DNA from: Lachnospiraceae bacterium | GTDB taxonomy: Bacteria > Bacillota > Clostridia > Lachnospirales > Lachnospiraceae | Direction of reading: 5' to 3' | Length of the DNA: 64,000 bases | Assembly: GCA_902362715.1 (NCBI GenBank) | Contig: CABIXN010000004.1 | Location: forward strand, 211,337-275,336 | Part shown: piece after piece, positions 34,999 to 43,900 of the stretch | Layout: every line of letters starts with the position of its first letter | Numbering within the stretch: the first letter of the stretch is position 1 | Notes under the pieces: model-generated | What the model was told of the DNA's origin: nothing | The model's database searches: none | What the model saw: the letters and a program-made list of their open reading frames with translations, nothing else | Made by a program: the position numbers and the translations under genes

Positions 34999-36435
34999 TC
35001 ATCTCCTTCCTGGGGGAGCCGCCCGGCCCTGCTCCGGCTCCTGGCGGGCTTTCTCATCCCTGCCGGAGACTTCCTCACGGGCGGCCTGTATCTTATCCTT
35101 GATGGAAGTGGAGCGCAGGGCAATATCCCCGCACAGCTTCACCTCCCGGCGCAGCTCCTTGATCTGCGCAGATAGTTTGGAGATCTCAGCCCGGATATAC
35201 TCCTGCCTGGCAGGGTCGGCCAGCACTGCCTTGGTGCGAAGTTTCCGGTACAGGCTTTTCCGCTGTTCCGTCAGGCCGGCAAACTGAGATTTCACATCGG
35301 ACCGATAGGCGTTAAGCTGCTCCAGGGTGTCAATGCGGTGGCGGGAAAGAAGGCAGGCTTCATCGGTAAGCTCCTGCGCCCGGATCAAATCCTCCCGCAG
35401 TGCATGAGGCACCCGCCTGGGCGGGCGGTTCTGCTTTTGGGGGAATACCCCCAGCAGATAGCAGTAGTGGAAGTAGAGGGCGCGGAACCCCGTCACCTTT
35501 TTGGCCTGTTTCAAATCCCCGTGTAGCCTGCACCGAAACGGCTCCGGCCTGTGTTCCCGCTGGGGGCGGCGCTGGGCTAAAATCCGCCTGCGGATGTTCT
35601 CCATCGAGTAGTCCTCGCCAAAGTTACGCATGAGCTTGCGTCCACGGGGGTAATTCGGCGGGCGGACCGTAATATCCTTGCCCACCTTGACGTCATAGCC
35701 CATCTGCCGCAGATGATAAAAAAACTGCCGTTCCGTCATAGACTGGCGGATGGCAGTATCCACATCGGCTTTGATGAGGGAGAGATAGGTGGGGCGGCCT
35801 TCCTGCTCGGCCCGCCATTCCCCGTAGTGCTTGGATTTTCCCCGCTGGGGGTTCTCAATGACAGAAAGCCCATACTCGCGGCACAGCCGGTCGGATTCCC
35901 GCTGCATATCGAAATAATCCTGCTCGGTACGATGGTACTTGATGCCGTCCACGAAGGAAACCGTGTTCACTACAAAATGATTGTGCAGATGATTTTCCCT
36001 GTCCAGATGGGTAGCCACCAGCACCTGGTATTTTTCACCCCACAGCTTTTTTGCCAGGGCAAGGCCGATCTCATGGGCCAGCTCCGGCGTGGCCTCGCCG
36101 GGGGCAAAGCTCTGATAGCCGTGGTAGGCCACAGTCCCGTCCTCCTTTCCGAAACGCTTTTTTACCGCTATCATCTCATCGCGGGCCGTAGAGGGGCTGC
36201 AATTCACCCCGGAAACAAACTGCCGCATGACCGTTTCGCCTTCGCTTTCCACCGTCTTGCCTGTTTTTTGCTGCTGGACGGCATACTCGATCACATCGGA
36301 TAGGCCCTGGGCCTCCTTGCCATCCATATCCTGCTTTTCAAAGAAATCAGGATTTTCGGTCTTATCTGGATTCTCGATATAGATGAGAACCTTGCCCAGC
36401 CAGCCGTTCACCCGCCAGATAGACGTGGTAGCCAC
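34999..36435 (-). CDS. MOBP-type relaxase
   Basis: This 478-residue DNA transesterase nicks oriT and pilots the strand. It begins VATTSIWRVNGWLGKVLIY, with a conserved Tyr early in the chain. The three-His metal motif THLDRENHLHNHFVVN is at about 141-156. The C-terminal part is basic and coiled. The GTG at 36435 is chosen because family members start MATTSIW and because it lies 1 nt beyond the mobC stop, implying coupled translation. The longer frame would extend into the inverted repeats at the end of mobC. Confidence 0.92.
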   Translation of the reverse strand: MATTSIWRVNGWLGKVLIYIENPDKTENPDFFEKQDMDGKEAQGLSDVIEYAVQQQKTGKTVESEGETVMRQFVSGVNCSPSTARDEMIAVKKRFGKEDGTVAYHGYQSFAPGEATPELAHEIGLALAKKLWGEKYQVLVATHLDRENHLHNHFVVNTVSFVDGIKYHRTEQDYFDMQRESDRLCREYGLSVIENPQRGKSKHYGEWRAEQEGRPTYLSLIKADVDTAIRQSMTERQFFYHLRQMGYDVKVGKDITVRPPNYPRGRKLMRNFGEDYSMENIRRRILAQRRPQREHRPEPFRCRLHGDLKQAKKVTGFRALYFHYCYLLGVFPQKQNRPPRRVPHALREDLIRAQELTDEACLLSRHRIDTLEQLNAYRSDVKSQFAGLTEQRKSLYRKLRTKAVLADPARQEYIRAEISKLSAQIKELRREVKLCGDIALRSTSIKDKIQAAREEVSGRDEKARQEPEQGRAAPPGRR

Positions 36436-36436
36436 G

Positions 36437-36868
36437 TCACACCGCGCTCCGCTTGCCGCTTTTGCCGCAAGCGTCAAAAGGCTCACCGCTTCGCGGGTGC
36501 TCCTTCTCCCCACGAAGCAGGCTTCGCGGGGACCCCTTCGTGTCCATAGCGCGGGGAAGGATCACCGCTTTGGTGATGTCCCGGACGAGCTGGTCGAATT
36601 TTCGCATTTCCTCATCATAGCGGCGCTCATCAATGACGCCCAGCACATGGGCTTTCTGGGCGATCTGGTTGAGGTTGCCGCCAATCCGGTGAAGCTCCCG
36701 CATAAAGTCGTAGTAGGCGGGCGGCGGCGCGTCCTGGGGAACCAGGCCGTTCACCAGATGGCGCAGGTACGCCTCACGGGAAAGGCCGCTGCGCTTTACT
36801 TTTTTGTTGAAGGCTTCCGCCTCTTTTTTGTCCAGCCAAAACTGTACGTGTACGTTGCGTTTTCTCAT
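36437..36868 (-). CDS. MobC-like relaxosome protein
   Basis: This 143-residue protein has a ribbon-helix-helix style N-terminus (RNVHVQFWLDKKEAEAFNKKVKRSGLSREAYLRHLV in outline) and the GGNLNQIAQKAH segment of MobC proteins, which help the relaxase melt oriT. The last 40 residues are Gly/Arg/Ser-rich with no fold expected and are encoded by DNA full of inverted repeats, which may be part of oriT. The ATG at 36868 has GGAGG upstream and overlaps the stop of the preceding 37-residue gene. Confidence 0.85.
   Translation of the reverse strand: MRKRNVHVQFWLDKKEAEAFNKKVKRSGLSREAYLRHLVNGLVPQDAPPPAYYDFMRELHRIGGNLNQIAQKAHVLGVIDERRYDEEMRKFDQLVRDITKAVILPRAMDTKGSPRSLLRGEKEHPRSGEPFDACGKSGKRSAV
36508..36531 (-). 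other. Inverted repeat in the 3' end of mobC (candidate oriT part)
   Basis: Eleven-bp arms CCCCACGAAGC (36508-36518) and GCTTCGCGGGG (36521-36531) differ at one position. Related GCTTCGCGGG and CCCCTTCGTG segments flank them, 70-110 bp before the relaxase start. oriT sites usually lie beside mobC/relaxase genes. No experimentally known nic sequence was recognised. Confidence 0.4.
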
Positions 36869-36978
36869 TCTTCCGAATCCTCCTTTCTGCCTATGCGGTT
36901 GATTTGAAGCAGGCACATAATCAGCACGCCGACCACACCGCCCAGCAGAAATCCAATGGCGAAAAACAATCCTTCCAT
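36865..36978 (-). CDS. DUF3789-like 37-residue membrane protein
   Basis: A very short gene: MEGLFFAIGFLLGGVVGVL then IMCLLQINRIGRKEDSEE. One membrane helix with glycines, then a charged tail, matches the tiny DUF3789 proteins found beside mobC in this ICE family. GGAGG stands 5 nt before the ATG, and its TGA overlaps the ATG of mobC, so the two are coupled. Function unknown. Confidence 0.75.
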   Translation of the reverse strand: MEGLFFAIGFLLGGVVGVLIMCLLQINRIGRKEDSEE

Positions 36979-37006
36979 GAAAACCTCCATCCTTTCAAAA
37001 GGGGTA

Positions 37007-37097
37007 TTAGGGGGCGTTCCCCCTAACAAGCGGCCTTTGTGGTATCACAAAGGCGATGCTTGCTGGTACAGCTACATTCCATTCCCCTGCGGGGAAT
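37007..37097. repeat. Cluster of three hairpins upstream of the mob genes
   Basis: Three inverted repeats follow each other: TTAGGGGG/CCCCCTAA (37007-37014 and 37019-37026), GCCTTTGTG/CACAAAGGC (37033-37041 and 37046-37054), and ATTCCCC/GGGGAAT (37081-37087 and 37091-37097). They fill the gap between the PcfM-like gene and the 37-residue gene. They are a second candidate for oriT, or could be attenuators of the mob genes. Confidence 0.5.
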
Positions 37098-37119
37098 CCG
37101 GGACAGGCGAAAAAAGAAC

Positions 37120-37311
37120 TCATCGCTCGCCCCGGTCACGGAAATACCGCTTGGCATGGAACTCCACGCCGGTAAAATGGCTGGCGTCCAGAACGACTTC
37201 GCCGCGTTTCCATTGGTCCCTGGCAAACTGCTCGGCCTCCTCCCGGCTGTTTGCCGCCACCTTCATTTTCACCTCCAGCGTTTCCCGGATGGTAACATCA
37301 TAATGGTTCAT
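37120..37311 (-). CDS. DpnD/PcfM-family small protein
   Basis: This 63-residue protein (MNHYDVTIRETLEVKMKVAA, EEAEQFARDQWKRGEVVLD, FTGVEFHAKRY) shows the single-domain pattern of the DpnD/PcfM family, found in restriction and conjugation loci with no known activity. AGAGGAG stands upstream; a GTG directly before the ATG is an alternative start. It is the first gene of the transfer operon after the HTH-HipA terminator. Confidence 0.72.
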   Translation of the reverse strand: MNHYDVTIRETLEVKMKVAANSREEAEQFARDQWKRGEVVLDASHFTGVEFHAKRYFRDRGER

Positions 37312-37346
37312 CACTCACGCTCCTCTCTAAAAATGGGCAGCAAAAA

Positions 37347-37371
37347 AGAGCGTCCATTTTCAGAACGCTCT
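37347..37371 (-). terminator. Terminator of the HTH-HipA gene
   Basis: AGAGCGT/ACGCTCT arms (37347-37353 and 37365-37371) are followed by six T residues on the minus strand, 19 nt after the HTH-HipA stop. The transfer operon therefore probably has its own promoter downstream. Confidence 0.8.
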
Positions 37372-37390
37372 CCAAAAAAGAGATTCGTTT

Positions 37391-38785
37391 TTACCGCGCC
37401 TTCTCCTGTTTCAGATGACGGGTGGGGATTGCCAGCAGCTTACGCACCCGGCTCTCCAAATGCTTCTCAATGGCCTGCAAATGTTCTTCCGGCAGGCCCA
37501 GGCTTTCGTGGCGCTTGAACCGGAACCCGATCATGCGGCGAAGCTGCTCTTTCTGCTTTGGCCCCATGACCTCTGCACACACTTCCTCATAGGAGATGTT
37601 GTAGGGGTTAGAACGGGTTTTTGCATACTCGTCCAGATTCGCATAATCTTCCTTACCGGCATAGCAGAACAGGGACAGCCCATTGTCAAAAATGGGGGCG
37701 GGCGCAATAATGTTGCCGCTGTGGTTATCCCGCAGGACGCCAAAGTTTCCAAAGTGGCGGTCCTCATTGTAAATCAGAGCGTCAAACACCAGCATACTGC
37801 GGATTTGCTCGGAAAACTCCGGCCCCAGCTTGTCGTAGTAGGCAAGGCAGGCGGCAATGCCCCCGGTTCGGACAATGCGCCCGATGGGGATATAGGCTGT
37901 GTCGATGTTGGTAAACAGGGCGCACTTAGAGGCGGTAATGCCTTTCCAATTCTCCAGGTCATAATGCACGGCGTTCAGACGCATGGTTTCCGCAATCTGC
38001 GAAGCATAATACTCGCAGTACGGCTCCCGGCCCGCATTGGACGCGCCGGTCGTGCCGCCCTTGTAGAGATAAATCCCATCGTGCTCCACATATCGCCACG
38101 CCTTGGGCAGCATACCGCCTGTGGTCAGCTCCGGGGATGTGGTAAACGCCTGCCTGCTCCCGCCTGCGCCGGTATAGGCCACCAGCGCCAGTATCTCGGA
38201 AAAGCGATTTTCGTAAAGATTGTATTGGGAGAATCCCCCCTCAAATCCTTCCGGCACCACCCAATAGCTGTCGTTGAGCGACAGCCCCTTGCACACGTCG
38301 ATGATTCCCTTGGTGTCGTTGTGGCTGAGGCCAAGGGTTTTCAAAATCTCGTCCACAAAGGCGCGGTTTTTGGGGATAACCCGCCGCTCCAGCCAATGAA
38401 TGACGCCCTCGCCGGTGCGCTCCATATCCAAAGGCAGCAAATGGGCCTGCTCCTCGTTGGTGTATAAGATTTCAGCCACAAGGCCGGACAAGCCCTGCTT
38501 TTCCATGGAAAAGCGCATTAGCTCCGTATCATAAATGCGGAGACTGTAAACATTACTCATAGGCTCCTCCTTGTCGTTCAGTTCCAGTGAAACATCCTTT
38601 CCCAGCGCCGAGGCGATTTTTAAGATCATATCAAGCGTGGGGTTCTGTGTCCCACTTTCCAGGCGGTTAATGCCGGAACGCTGGATTCCCAGCCGCCTTG
38701 CCAGTTCTGCCTGGGAAATGCCCTGCTCCAGACGGGCCTCCACAAGCTGGGATATGATTTTCTGCCGTTTGCGCAGTTCATCCAT
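37391..38785 (-). CDS. HTH (HipB-like) domain fused to a HipA-like kinase
   Basis: This 464-residue protein has an XRE helix-turn-helix at about 10-65 (GISQAELARRLGIQRSGINRLESGTQNPTLD in outline). A HipA-like kinase follows: YLYKGGTTGASNAGREPYCEYYA for nucleotide binding, the catalytic loop NEDRHFGNFGVL and the metal motif PIFDNGLSLF. In HipBA systems the DNA-binding antitoxin and the Ser/Thr kinase toxin are separate; here they are one chain. The gene has its own promoter overlapping a near-perfect palindrome and its own terminator. Role as toxin-antitoxin, element stability or transfer switch is inferred. Confidence 0.87.
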   Translation of the reverse strand: MDELRKRQKIISQLVEARLEQGISQAELARRLGIQRSGINRLESGTQNPTLDMILKIASALGKDVSLELNDKEEPMSNVYSLRIYDTELMRFSMEKQGLSGLVAEILYTNEEQAHLLPLDMERTGEGVIHWLERRVIPKNRAFVDEILKTLGLSHNDTKGIIDVCKGLSLNDSYWVVPEGFEGGFSQYNLYENRFSEILALVAYTGAGGSRQAFTTSPELTTGGMLPKAWRYVEHDGIYLYKGGTTGASNAGREPYCEYYASQIAETMRLNAVHYDLENWKGITASKCALFTNIDTAYIPIGRIVRTGGIAACLAYYDKLGPEFSEQIRSMLVFDALIYNEDRHFGNFGVLRDNHSGNIIAPAPIFDNGLSLFCYAGKEDYANLDEYAKTRSNPYNISYEEVCAEVMGPKQKEQLRRMIGFRFKRHESLGLPEEHLQAIEKHLESRVRKLLAIPTRHLKQEKAR

Positions 38786-38805
38786 ACTCTCACCTCACTG
38801 CTTTA

Positions 38806-38834
38806 ATGTTAACATATATGATAACAATTTGCAA
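38806..38834 (-). promoter_or_regulatory. Promoter with palindromic operator for the HTH-HipA gene
   Basis: On the minus strand TTGCAA (38829-38834) and TAACAT (38806-38811) are 17 bp apart. The 20-bp element at 38807-38826 (TGTTA..CATATATG..TAACA) is symmetric at 18 of 20 positions and covers the spacer and -10 box. It fits autorepression by the HipB-like domain; binding is inferred. Confidence 0.65.
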
Positions 38835-38869
38835 GAGGGAGAATCTGTCGAAGCTGCAAAACTGGCAAC

Positions 38870-39841
38870 TCACCGCTCCGGCTCTTTGCTGTGGCTGCCC
38901 CGAATGGGAATCCCCAGCCGGTGGCACAGAAAATCATTCACATCCTTTCCACGGGGCGGCGGTTTGTTCTCCACACGGTAGCCCTCCGGCATGACAGCCA
39001 TGATTGCCTTGGCCGCCAGCCGGCCAGCCGTGTCATTGTCCAAATGGAGATAGACGGTTTTCACATGGGGGTGGTCATCCAAAAATCGGGTGAGGGCCAC
39101 CGGCAGCTTGCTTTCCTCCATCTTTTTCTTCGGCTGGTACACCCCGGCCAGGGACAGCAGATTGTGCCGCCGCCAGTCAATCCCGTCCAGCTTGCAGAGA
39201 GTGGCATAGGACATCACATCAATGGCGCACTCGCACAGATGGACTGCCGGATTTTCCACGCAAGCGGGCAGGGCGAAGGAAAAGTGCTTATCACTGCCGC
39301 TTAAATCCCCGTGGAACCGGGCTTCACTGATTCCCCGCAGGCAGCCGAACCGCGCCTTGCCATCCTTGTCGAAGCCCACAAAAACCACGTTGCTGTGGCC
39401 CTTGTTCCGGCTCTCATAAATCCGCCCGGTCTGAACGCAGTAGTCCAAAATCTCCTGGTCAATGCCCCGGCCTTTGAGATAGGCCATCATCGCCCGATTA
39501 TCCGGGGCGGCCTGGGGCAGAAGCAGGTGCTTGGGCTTTTCCTCCTTCGGCGCTGGCACAAAGGAAGGCGGCGGGATGGCAGCCCTTCCGGAGATAGTTT
39601 CCATGGCCTCCAAAAAGGAATAGCCGTTGACCTTGATGAGATAGTCCAGCGCACTGTAACCGCCAATCCCGCGGGAAAACCAGCACCATTTGCCGTTGGA
39701 AATCCGCAGGCTGTCATGGGTCTTGGTACAGTAGACGTTGCCGGACACATGGACCAGCTCCTGGGGTTCGCAGGTTTGCAGGTAGGTGAGCAGGTCCACC
39801 TGCCTTGCCCGTTCGATGGCTTCTGAATCGTAAAAAGGCAT
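38870..39841 (-). CDS. DUF3991/Toprim-domain protein (primase-like)
   Basis: This 323-residue protein has a primase-type zinc-like N-terminus (CTKTHDSLRISNGKWCWFSRG, ALDYLI) and a C-terminal Toprim fold with the catalytic Glu in CECAIDVMSY and the acidic pair in HLDNDTAGR. It resembles the DUF3991/Toprim proteins of conjugative elements, thought to prime the complementary strand after transfer. The ATG directly follows a large hairpin whose 3' arm holds the only G-rich sequence able to act as a ribosome-binding site. Confidence 0.82.
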   Translation of the reverse strand: MPFYDSEAIERARQVDLLTYLQTCEPQELVHVSGNVYCTKTHDSLRISNGKWCWFSRGIGGYSALDYLIKVNGYSFLEAMETISGRAAIPPPSFVPAPKEEKPKHLLLPQAAPDNRAMMAYLKGRGIDQEILDYCVQTGRIYESRNKGHSNVVFVGFDKDGKARFGCLRGISEARFHGDLSGSDKHFSFALPACVENPAVHLCECAIDVMSYATLCKLDGIDWRRHNLLSLAGVYQPKKKMEESKLPVALTRFLDDHPHVKTVYLHLDNDTAGRLAAKAIMAVMPEGYRVENKPPPRGKDVNDFLCHRLGIPIRGSHSKEPER

Positions 39842-39848
39842 AAAAAAA

Positions 39849-39919
39849 TACAGCCCCCTTCACATAGCCATAGATTAGCCGCCCCATGTGGGGTAGCTGA
39901 CTATGTAAAAGGGGCTGTA
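39849..39919 (-). promoter_or_regulatory. Leader hairpin with terminator-like tail directly before the Toprim ATG
   Basis: Nearly perfect 19-bp outer arms (39849-39867 and 39901-39919) enclose a CCCCA/TGGGG stem. On the minus strand the hairpin is followed by seven T residues and then the ATG. It can act as an attenuator or hide the ribosome-binding site. The rest of the 335-bp gap (39920-40144) has no gene; it holds an AAAGCCGACTGGA-type imperfect hairpin (39938-39967) and a spaced CATATCCAAA/TTTGGATATG pair (40039-40048 and 40130-40139). Confidence 0.6.
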
Positions 39920-40144
39920 CTCTTTTCAGATATGGAAAAAGCCGACTGGATTGCTCCAATCGACTTTCTGCATATACTTTTGCGATTTATATGCAGATAT
40001 GAATGAGGAATGTGCAGTTTTGGGCGGCAGCTTTAAGCCATATCCAAAAACTCCAAGAATTTCAATAGTTTTTACTCCTAATCCGTAAAAACTTGTTTTG
40101 TTCAAGACCTTTTTGGGGGTGCGAATGAATTTGGATATGTAAAA

Positions 40145-40168
40145 GCGGCATGGATTTTTCCATGCCGC
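40145..40168 (-). terminator. Terminator after the 110-residue hypothetical gene
   Basis: Perfect 10-bp arms GCGGCATGGA (40145-40154) and TCCATGCCGC (40159-40168) with a 4-nt loop, then TTTT on the minus strand, 8 nt after the stop at 40177. Confidence 0.8.
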
Positions 40169-40176
40169 CCAAAAAA

Positions 40177-40509
40177 CTATTCAGTTTTGAAAGCGCCGAT
40201 TTTCTTCAGATAGGCAAATCCGTCTGCATGGCCCCGGAAGTAGATGTGTTCCCGTTCCATATTATCGGCCCGCATATACAGCCGGATAAATTCTTTCAAG
40301 GCTTCATGCTCCTCAGCGGTAAAAGAAAGTTCTCCCTTGCCCTCCAGCAGAGCGCCAATCACAAGATTTTGGCGTTTCAGTTCCTCCATCTGGGCCTTCA
40401 ACTCGGTATATTCCGGGCTGGCAGCCGCCAAATCCATCACGATGTCGCTGTCGATTTCAGAAAACTGCTCGGAAATGCGCTCCGGGAGCAGGCAGTAGCT
40501 ATCGTCCAT
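40177..40509 (-). CDS. Hypothetical ICE protein, 110 residues
   Basis: I do not recognise a family. The protein is acidic and helical (PEYTELKAQMEELKRQNLVIGALLEG in outline), then LSFTAEEHEALKEFIRLYM, with no membrane segment. It has its own terminator and a copy of the repeated ICE promoter box 47 bp upstream. The start codon lies inside a 14-bp tandem duplication (40501-40528), which puts an extra out-of-frame ATG at the better distance from GGGG; translation may therefore be weak. Confidence 0.65.
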   Translation of the reverse strand: MDDSYCLLPERISEQFSEIDSDIVMDLAAASPEYTELKAQMEELKRQNLVIGALLEGKGELSFTAEEHEALKEFIRLYMRADNMEREHIYFRGHADGFAYLKKIGAFKTE

Positions 40510-40528
40510 CTATCATCGTCCATCTATC
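40501..40528. repeat. Exact 14-bp tandem duplication at a start codon
   Basis: ATCGTCCATCTATC occurs twice in tandem. Each copy holds one ATG on the minus strand. The copy nearer the ribosome-binding site is out of frame with the downstream protein; the second copy supplies the in-frame ATG. Confidence 0.85.
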
Positions 40529-40555
40529 ATCACCCCTTATCACGATTTTTATTAT

Positions 40556-40592
40556 ACTATACCTGCCCCGCAGCGCAATGGCAAATGTGCAA
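40556..40592 (-). promoter_or_regulatory. Repeated ICE promoter box upstream of the 110-residue gene
   Basis: TTGCACATTTG (40582-40592 on the minus strand) is followed 20 nt later by TATAGT (40556-40561), which overlaps a consensus TATAAT. One base differs from the usual TCGCAC. It overlaps the end of the DUF3848 gene. Confidence 0.6.
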
Positions 40593-40928
40593 TCACCTTT
40601 CTTTCTGCGCTTTGGCTTTCTGTTTGGCTTCGGCGGCCCTGGCCTGTTCCTGGACAGTATCCCATACCGTATCCATATAAGAGGTTTCCTGGTTCTCCCA
40701 CCTCTCAAAAATCTGCTTCAAGGGCTTGTCAGATTTCAGCAGCGCCCTGGCCTGACTATCCTCCAGATCGTGGTATTCAAGAGACATCAGGATGTCCTCC
40801 CGCACCGTGTACTCATAGGCATGGTTCAAAATCTCAGCCGGCGGTTGGGAGAGCAGCCAATCCCGGAACTGCTCCTGTTCCGCAAACATTTTCTCATAGA
40901 GCCTGGTATTTAATTCTTCGTTGGTCAT
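40593..40928 (-). CDS. DUF3848 family protein
   Basis: This 111-residue protein (LNTRLYEKMFAEQEQFRDWL, PPAEILNHAYEYTVREDILM, LEYHDLEDSQARALL) matches the DUF3848 family, small helical proteins encoded next to the giant methylase/helicase in this type of ICE. The C-terminus is a charged helix (EQARAAEAKQKAKAQKER). It follows the giant gene by 11 nt and is presumably co-transcribed with it. No activity is known. Confidence 0.78.
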   Translation of the reverse strand: MTNEELNTRLYEKMFAEQEQFRDWLLSQPPAEILNHAYEYTVREDILMSLEYHDLEDSQARALLKSDKPLKQIFERWENQETSYMDTVWDTVQEQARAAEAKQKAKAQKER

Positions 40929-40939
40929 CGTATCCTCCT

Positions 40940-43900
40940 TTACCGTGCCAGCTCCGCAACCCTCCGGGCAGGCACATCCTCGCCCTCGTCTGGGGTATCG
41001 TCCATCAATGTTTTGTCCTTCTCATCCATGTTGAGCAGAATATTCAGCTCTTTCAAACGGGCTGTTTTCTCCGCCAGCTCCTCCTCGCGGGCAAAAGGTG
41101 TAGCCAATTCCGTGCGGGCGTTTTCAAGCTGGGCCTTGGTTTCCTCCAGGCTGTTCTGCTCGGCCTGCAGGCTGCCTGCAAGGTTTTCCAGAGCGTTGTC
41201 CAGGCGGGTGATATTGCCGAACACATCCGCCCCCAGCGTCACCGTATGGGAAAGAGTGCCTTTGAGCGTGATCCGATACTCGTTGCTCCTGCCATCATAA
41301 GCCAGCACCATGGAAAAGCCCCGGTACTGCCCCAAAAGAACAGCGTCGGAACCTGTCATACGGGTGCAAACATCAATGATAGCCTTGCCGGCGCCCTCTT
41401 TTTCGGTGTAGTGCCTGCCATCCACCTCCATGCCGCAGAAGCCCTCCTGGGCCTTGGGGTGGGCCGCCGCCAGCGCCACATCCTGCTCATAGCCCGCGAT
41501 CCGTTCCGTGAGCCGGGTGATTTCCTCCGGGTATTTCCGATACACCAGTTCCTCCAGAGCGTACACCTGGTTCAAGTGGCTGGCTTTCAGCATATTGAGC
41601 CGCGCCACCTCCATATCCAGGTTGCACTTCTCGATAATAAGTGGGTTGCCGGTGGCCAATGCCTTGATTTCCGAATAGCTGAGGGCAGTTTCATCTACAT
41701 CATCCGCCACACGGACGGGGGCCTTGCTGGTCATGATCTGGGCGATGAACTTCTGCTTGTTCTCCACAAGCTGGTAGAGGTAAGCGTCAAAAGTGCCTTC
41801 CGTTACATACCGATAGATTTCCACCTCCTCATTTTCATTGCCCTGGCGGACGATACGCCCCAGCCGCTGCTGAAGGTCGGAAGGCCGCCAGGGGCAGTCC
41901 AGGTCATGCAGGGCAATGAGCTTATCCTGGACGTTAGTGCCTGCGCCCATTTTGGCCGTGGAACCCAGCAGCACCCGCACCTGCCCGGCGCGCACCTTGG
42001 AAAACAGCTCCTTCTTTTTGGCTTCGCTGTCTGCCGTGTGGATAAAGGCGATTTCTTCTTCCGGGATACCGGCGTCCATCAGTTTCTTTTTTAGGTCGTC
42101 ATAAACACTGAAAGAGCCATCGGTAGTAGGTGTGGACAGGTCGCAGAATACAAGCTGGGCAGAGCGTTTTTCTTTAGTCTGTTCCCAGATGCGGAACACA
42201 TTCCGGGCGCAGACAGCCACCTTGCCATTGGGGTCGTCGGCAGCGAGAGGGTTGATGAGCCGCATATCCAGCGCCAATTTCCGCCCGTCATTGGTAATGC
42301 GGAGCATATTGTCCACATGGGGGTCAACCCCACCGGCACGGATTTTCTCTGCCCGTTCCGCCAGCCCCCTTATCATCTCTTTCTGAAGCTCCGAGGGCTG
42401 GATCACTTCCGTGTGGAAGTTTGCCTTGGGAACAGGCAGACAAAGCATATCCGCTGTTTGGATGTCGGCAACCTCCTTGAAAGCAGCCATCAGCTCCGGC
42501 AGGTTATAAAACTTGGCAAACCGGGTTTTGGCTCGGTAGCCGGTGCCCTCCGGCGATAACTCGATGGCTGTAACCGTTTCTCCGAAGCTCCCCGCCCAGT
42601 CATCGAAATGGACAAGGCCCATCTCCTGCAGGAGCCTGTACTGCAAATACCTCTGGATGGTGTAAAGCTCTACCATGGAGTTGGAGATAGGGGTGCCGGT
42701 GGCAAAAATCACGCCGCGCCCGCCGGTCAACTCGTCCAGATACTGCGTTTTCATGAACAGGTCGCTGGATTTCTGGGCTTCGGTCTGGGCAATGCCGCCC
42801 ACGTTTCGCATTTTTGTCGCCAAAAACAAGTTCTTAAAATAATGGCTCTCATCAATAAAGAGCCTGTCCACGCCGAGCTGCTCAAAGGTGACGGTGTCAT
42901 CCTTGCGGCTCTGGTCGTTGAGCTTGGCCAGCCTTGTCTCCAGCGATTTCCGGGTACGCTCCATCTGCTTGACCGTGTAGCGTTCCGCCTTCTGTGCCTT
43001 GGCCTGCTCGATTCCTTCCAGGATTTCTTCAATCTGGCGCTCCAAAATGGCCTGCTGGCGCTCCAGGCTCATGGGGATTTTTTCAAACTGGCTGTGGCCG
43101 ATGATGATGGCGTCGTAGTCCCCGGTGGCAATGCGGCTGCAAAACTTCTTGCGGTTCTGGGTTTCAAAATCTTTCTTCGTGGCAACTAAAATGTTGGCGC
43201 TGGGATAGAGCTGGAGCCATTCCGCCGCCCACTGCTCGGTGATGTGGTTTGGCACCACGATCAGCGACTTGGTGCAAAGGCCCAAACGCTTCATCTCCAT
43301 GGCAGCGGCCACCATCTCGTAGGTCTTGCCCGCCCCCACCTCGTGGGCCAGCAGGGTATTCCCGCCGTAAAGGATATGGGCAATCGCGTTGATCTGATGA
43401 GGCCGTAGGGAAATTTCCGGGTTCATGCCCTCAAACCGGATGTGCCGCCCATCATACTCACGGGGGCGGACGCCGTTGAAGGTTTCGTTGTAAACACGGC
43501 ACAGCAGTTCCCGGCGGTCGATGTCTTTCCAGATCCACTCGGCAAACTTCTGCTTGATGAGTTCCTGCCGGTCCTGGGCAATCGCGGTTTCTTTTTTGTT
43601 GAGGACAGGCTTTTTCTTGCCGTTCTCGTCCTCAATATAGTCAAATACCCGCACATCCCTTTGATTTAGGGTCTGCTCCAAGATGTGGTAGGCGCTCATC
43701 CGCTTGGTGCCGTAGGTGGTAATGGCTTTCACATTGCTGCGGTCGGCGTTTTTCTCCCGGATGCTCCATTGGCCGGTGGCTTCGGAGCGCAGGATTTTAA
43801 TACGATCCCGCACATAGTAATTGGGGGTGAGCAGCTCCACCATGAATTGCTGGTACACCTCGATGGGCACCCAGTTCGCGCCAATGCGCACGCCAATTTC

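Noticed and set aside
40110..40135. A further TTCGCAC sequence as a sixth promoter box, before the Toprim gene.
   Set aside because: It lacks the TTTG part and a TATA element at the fixed distance.
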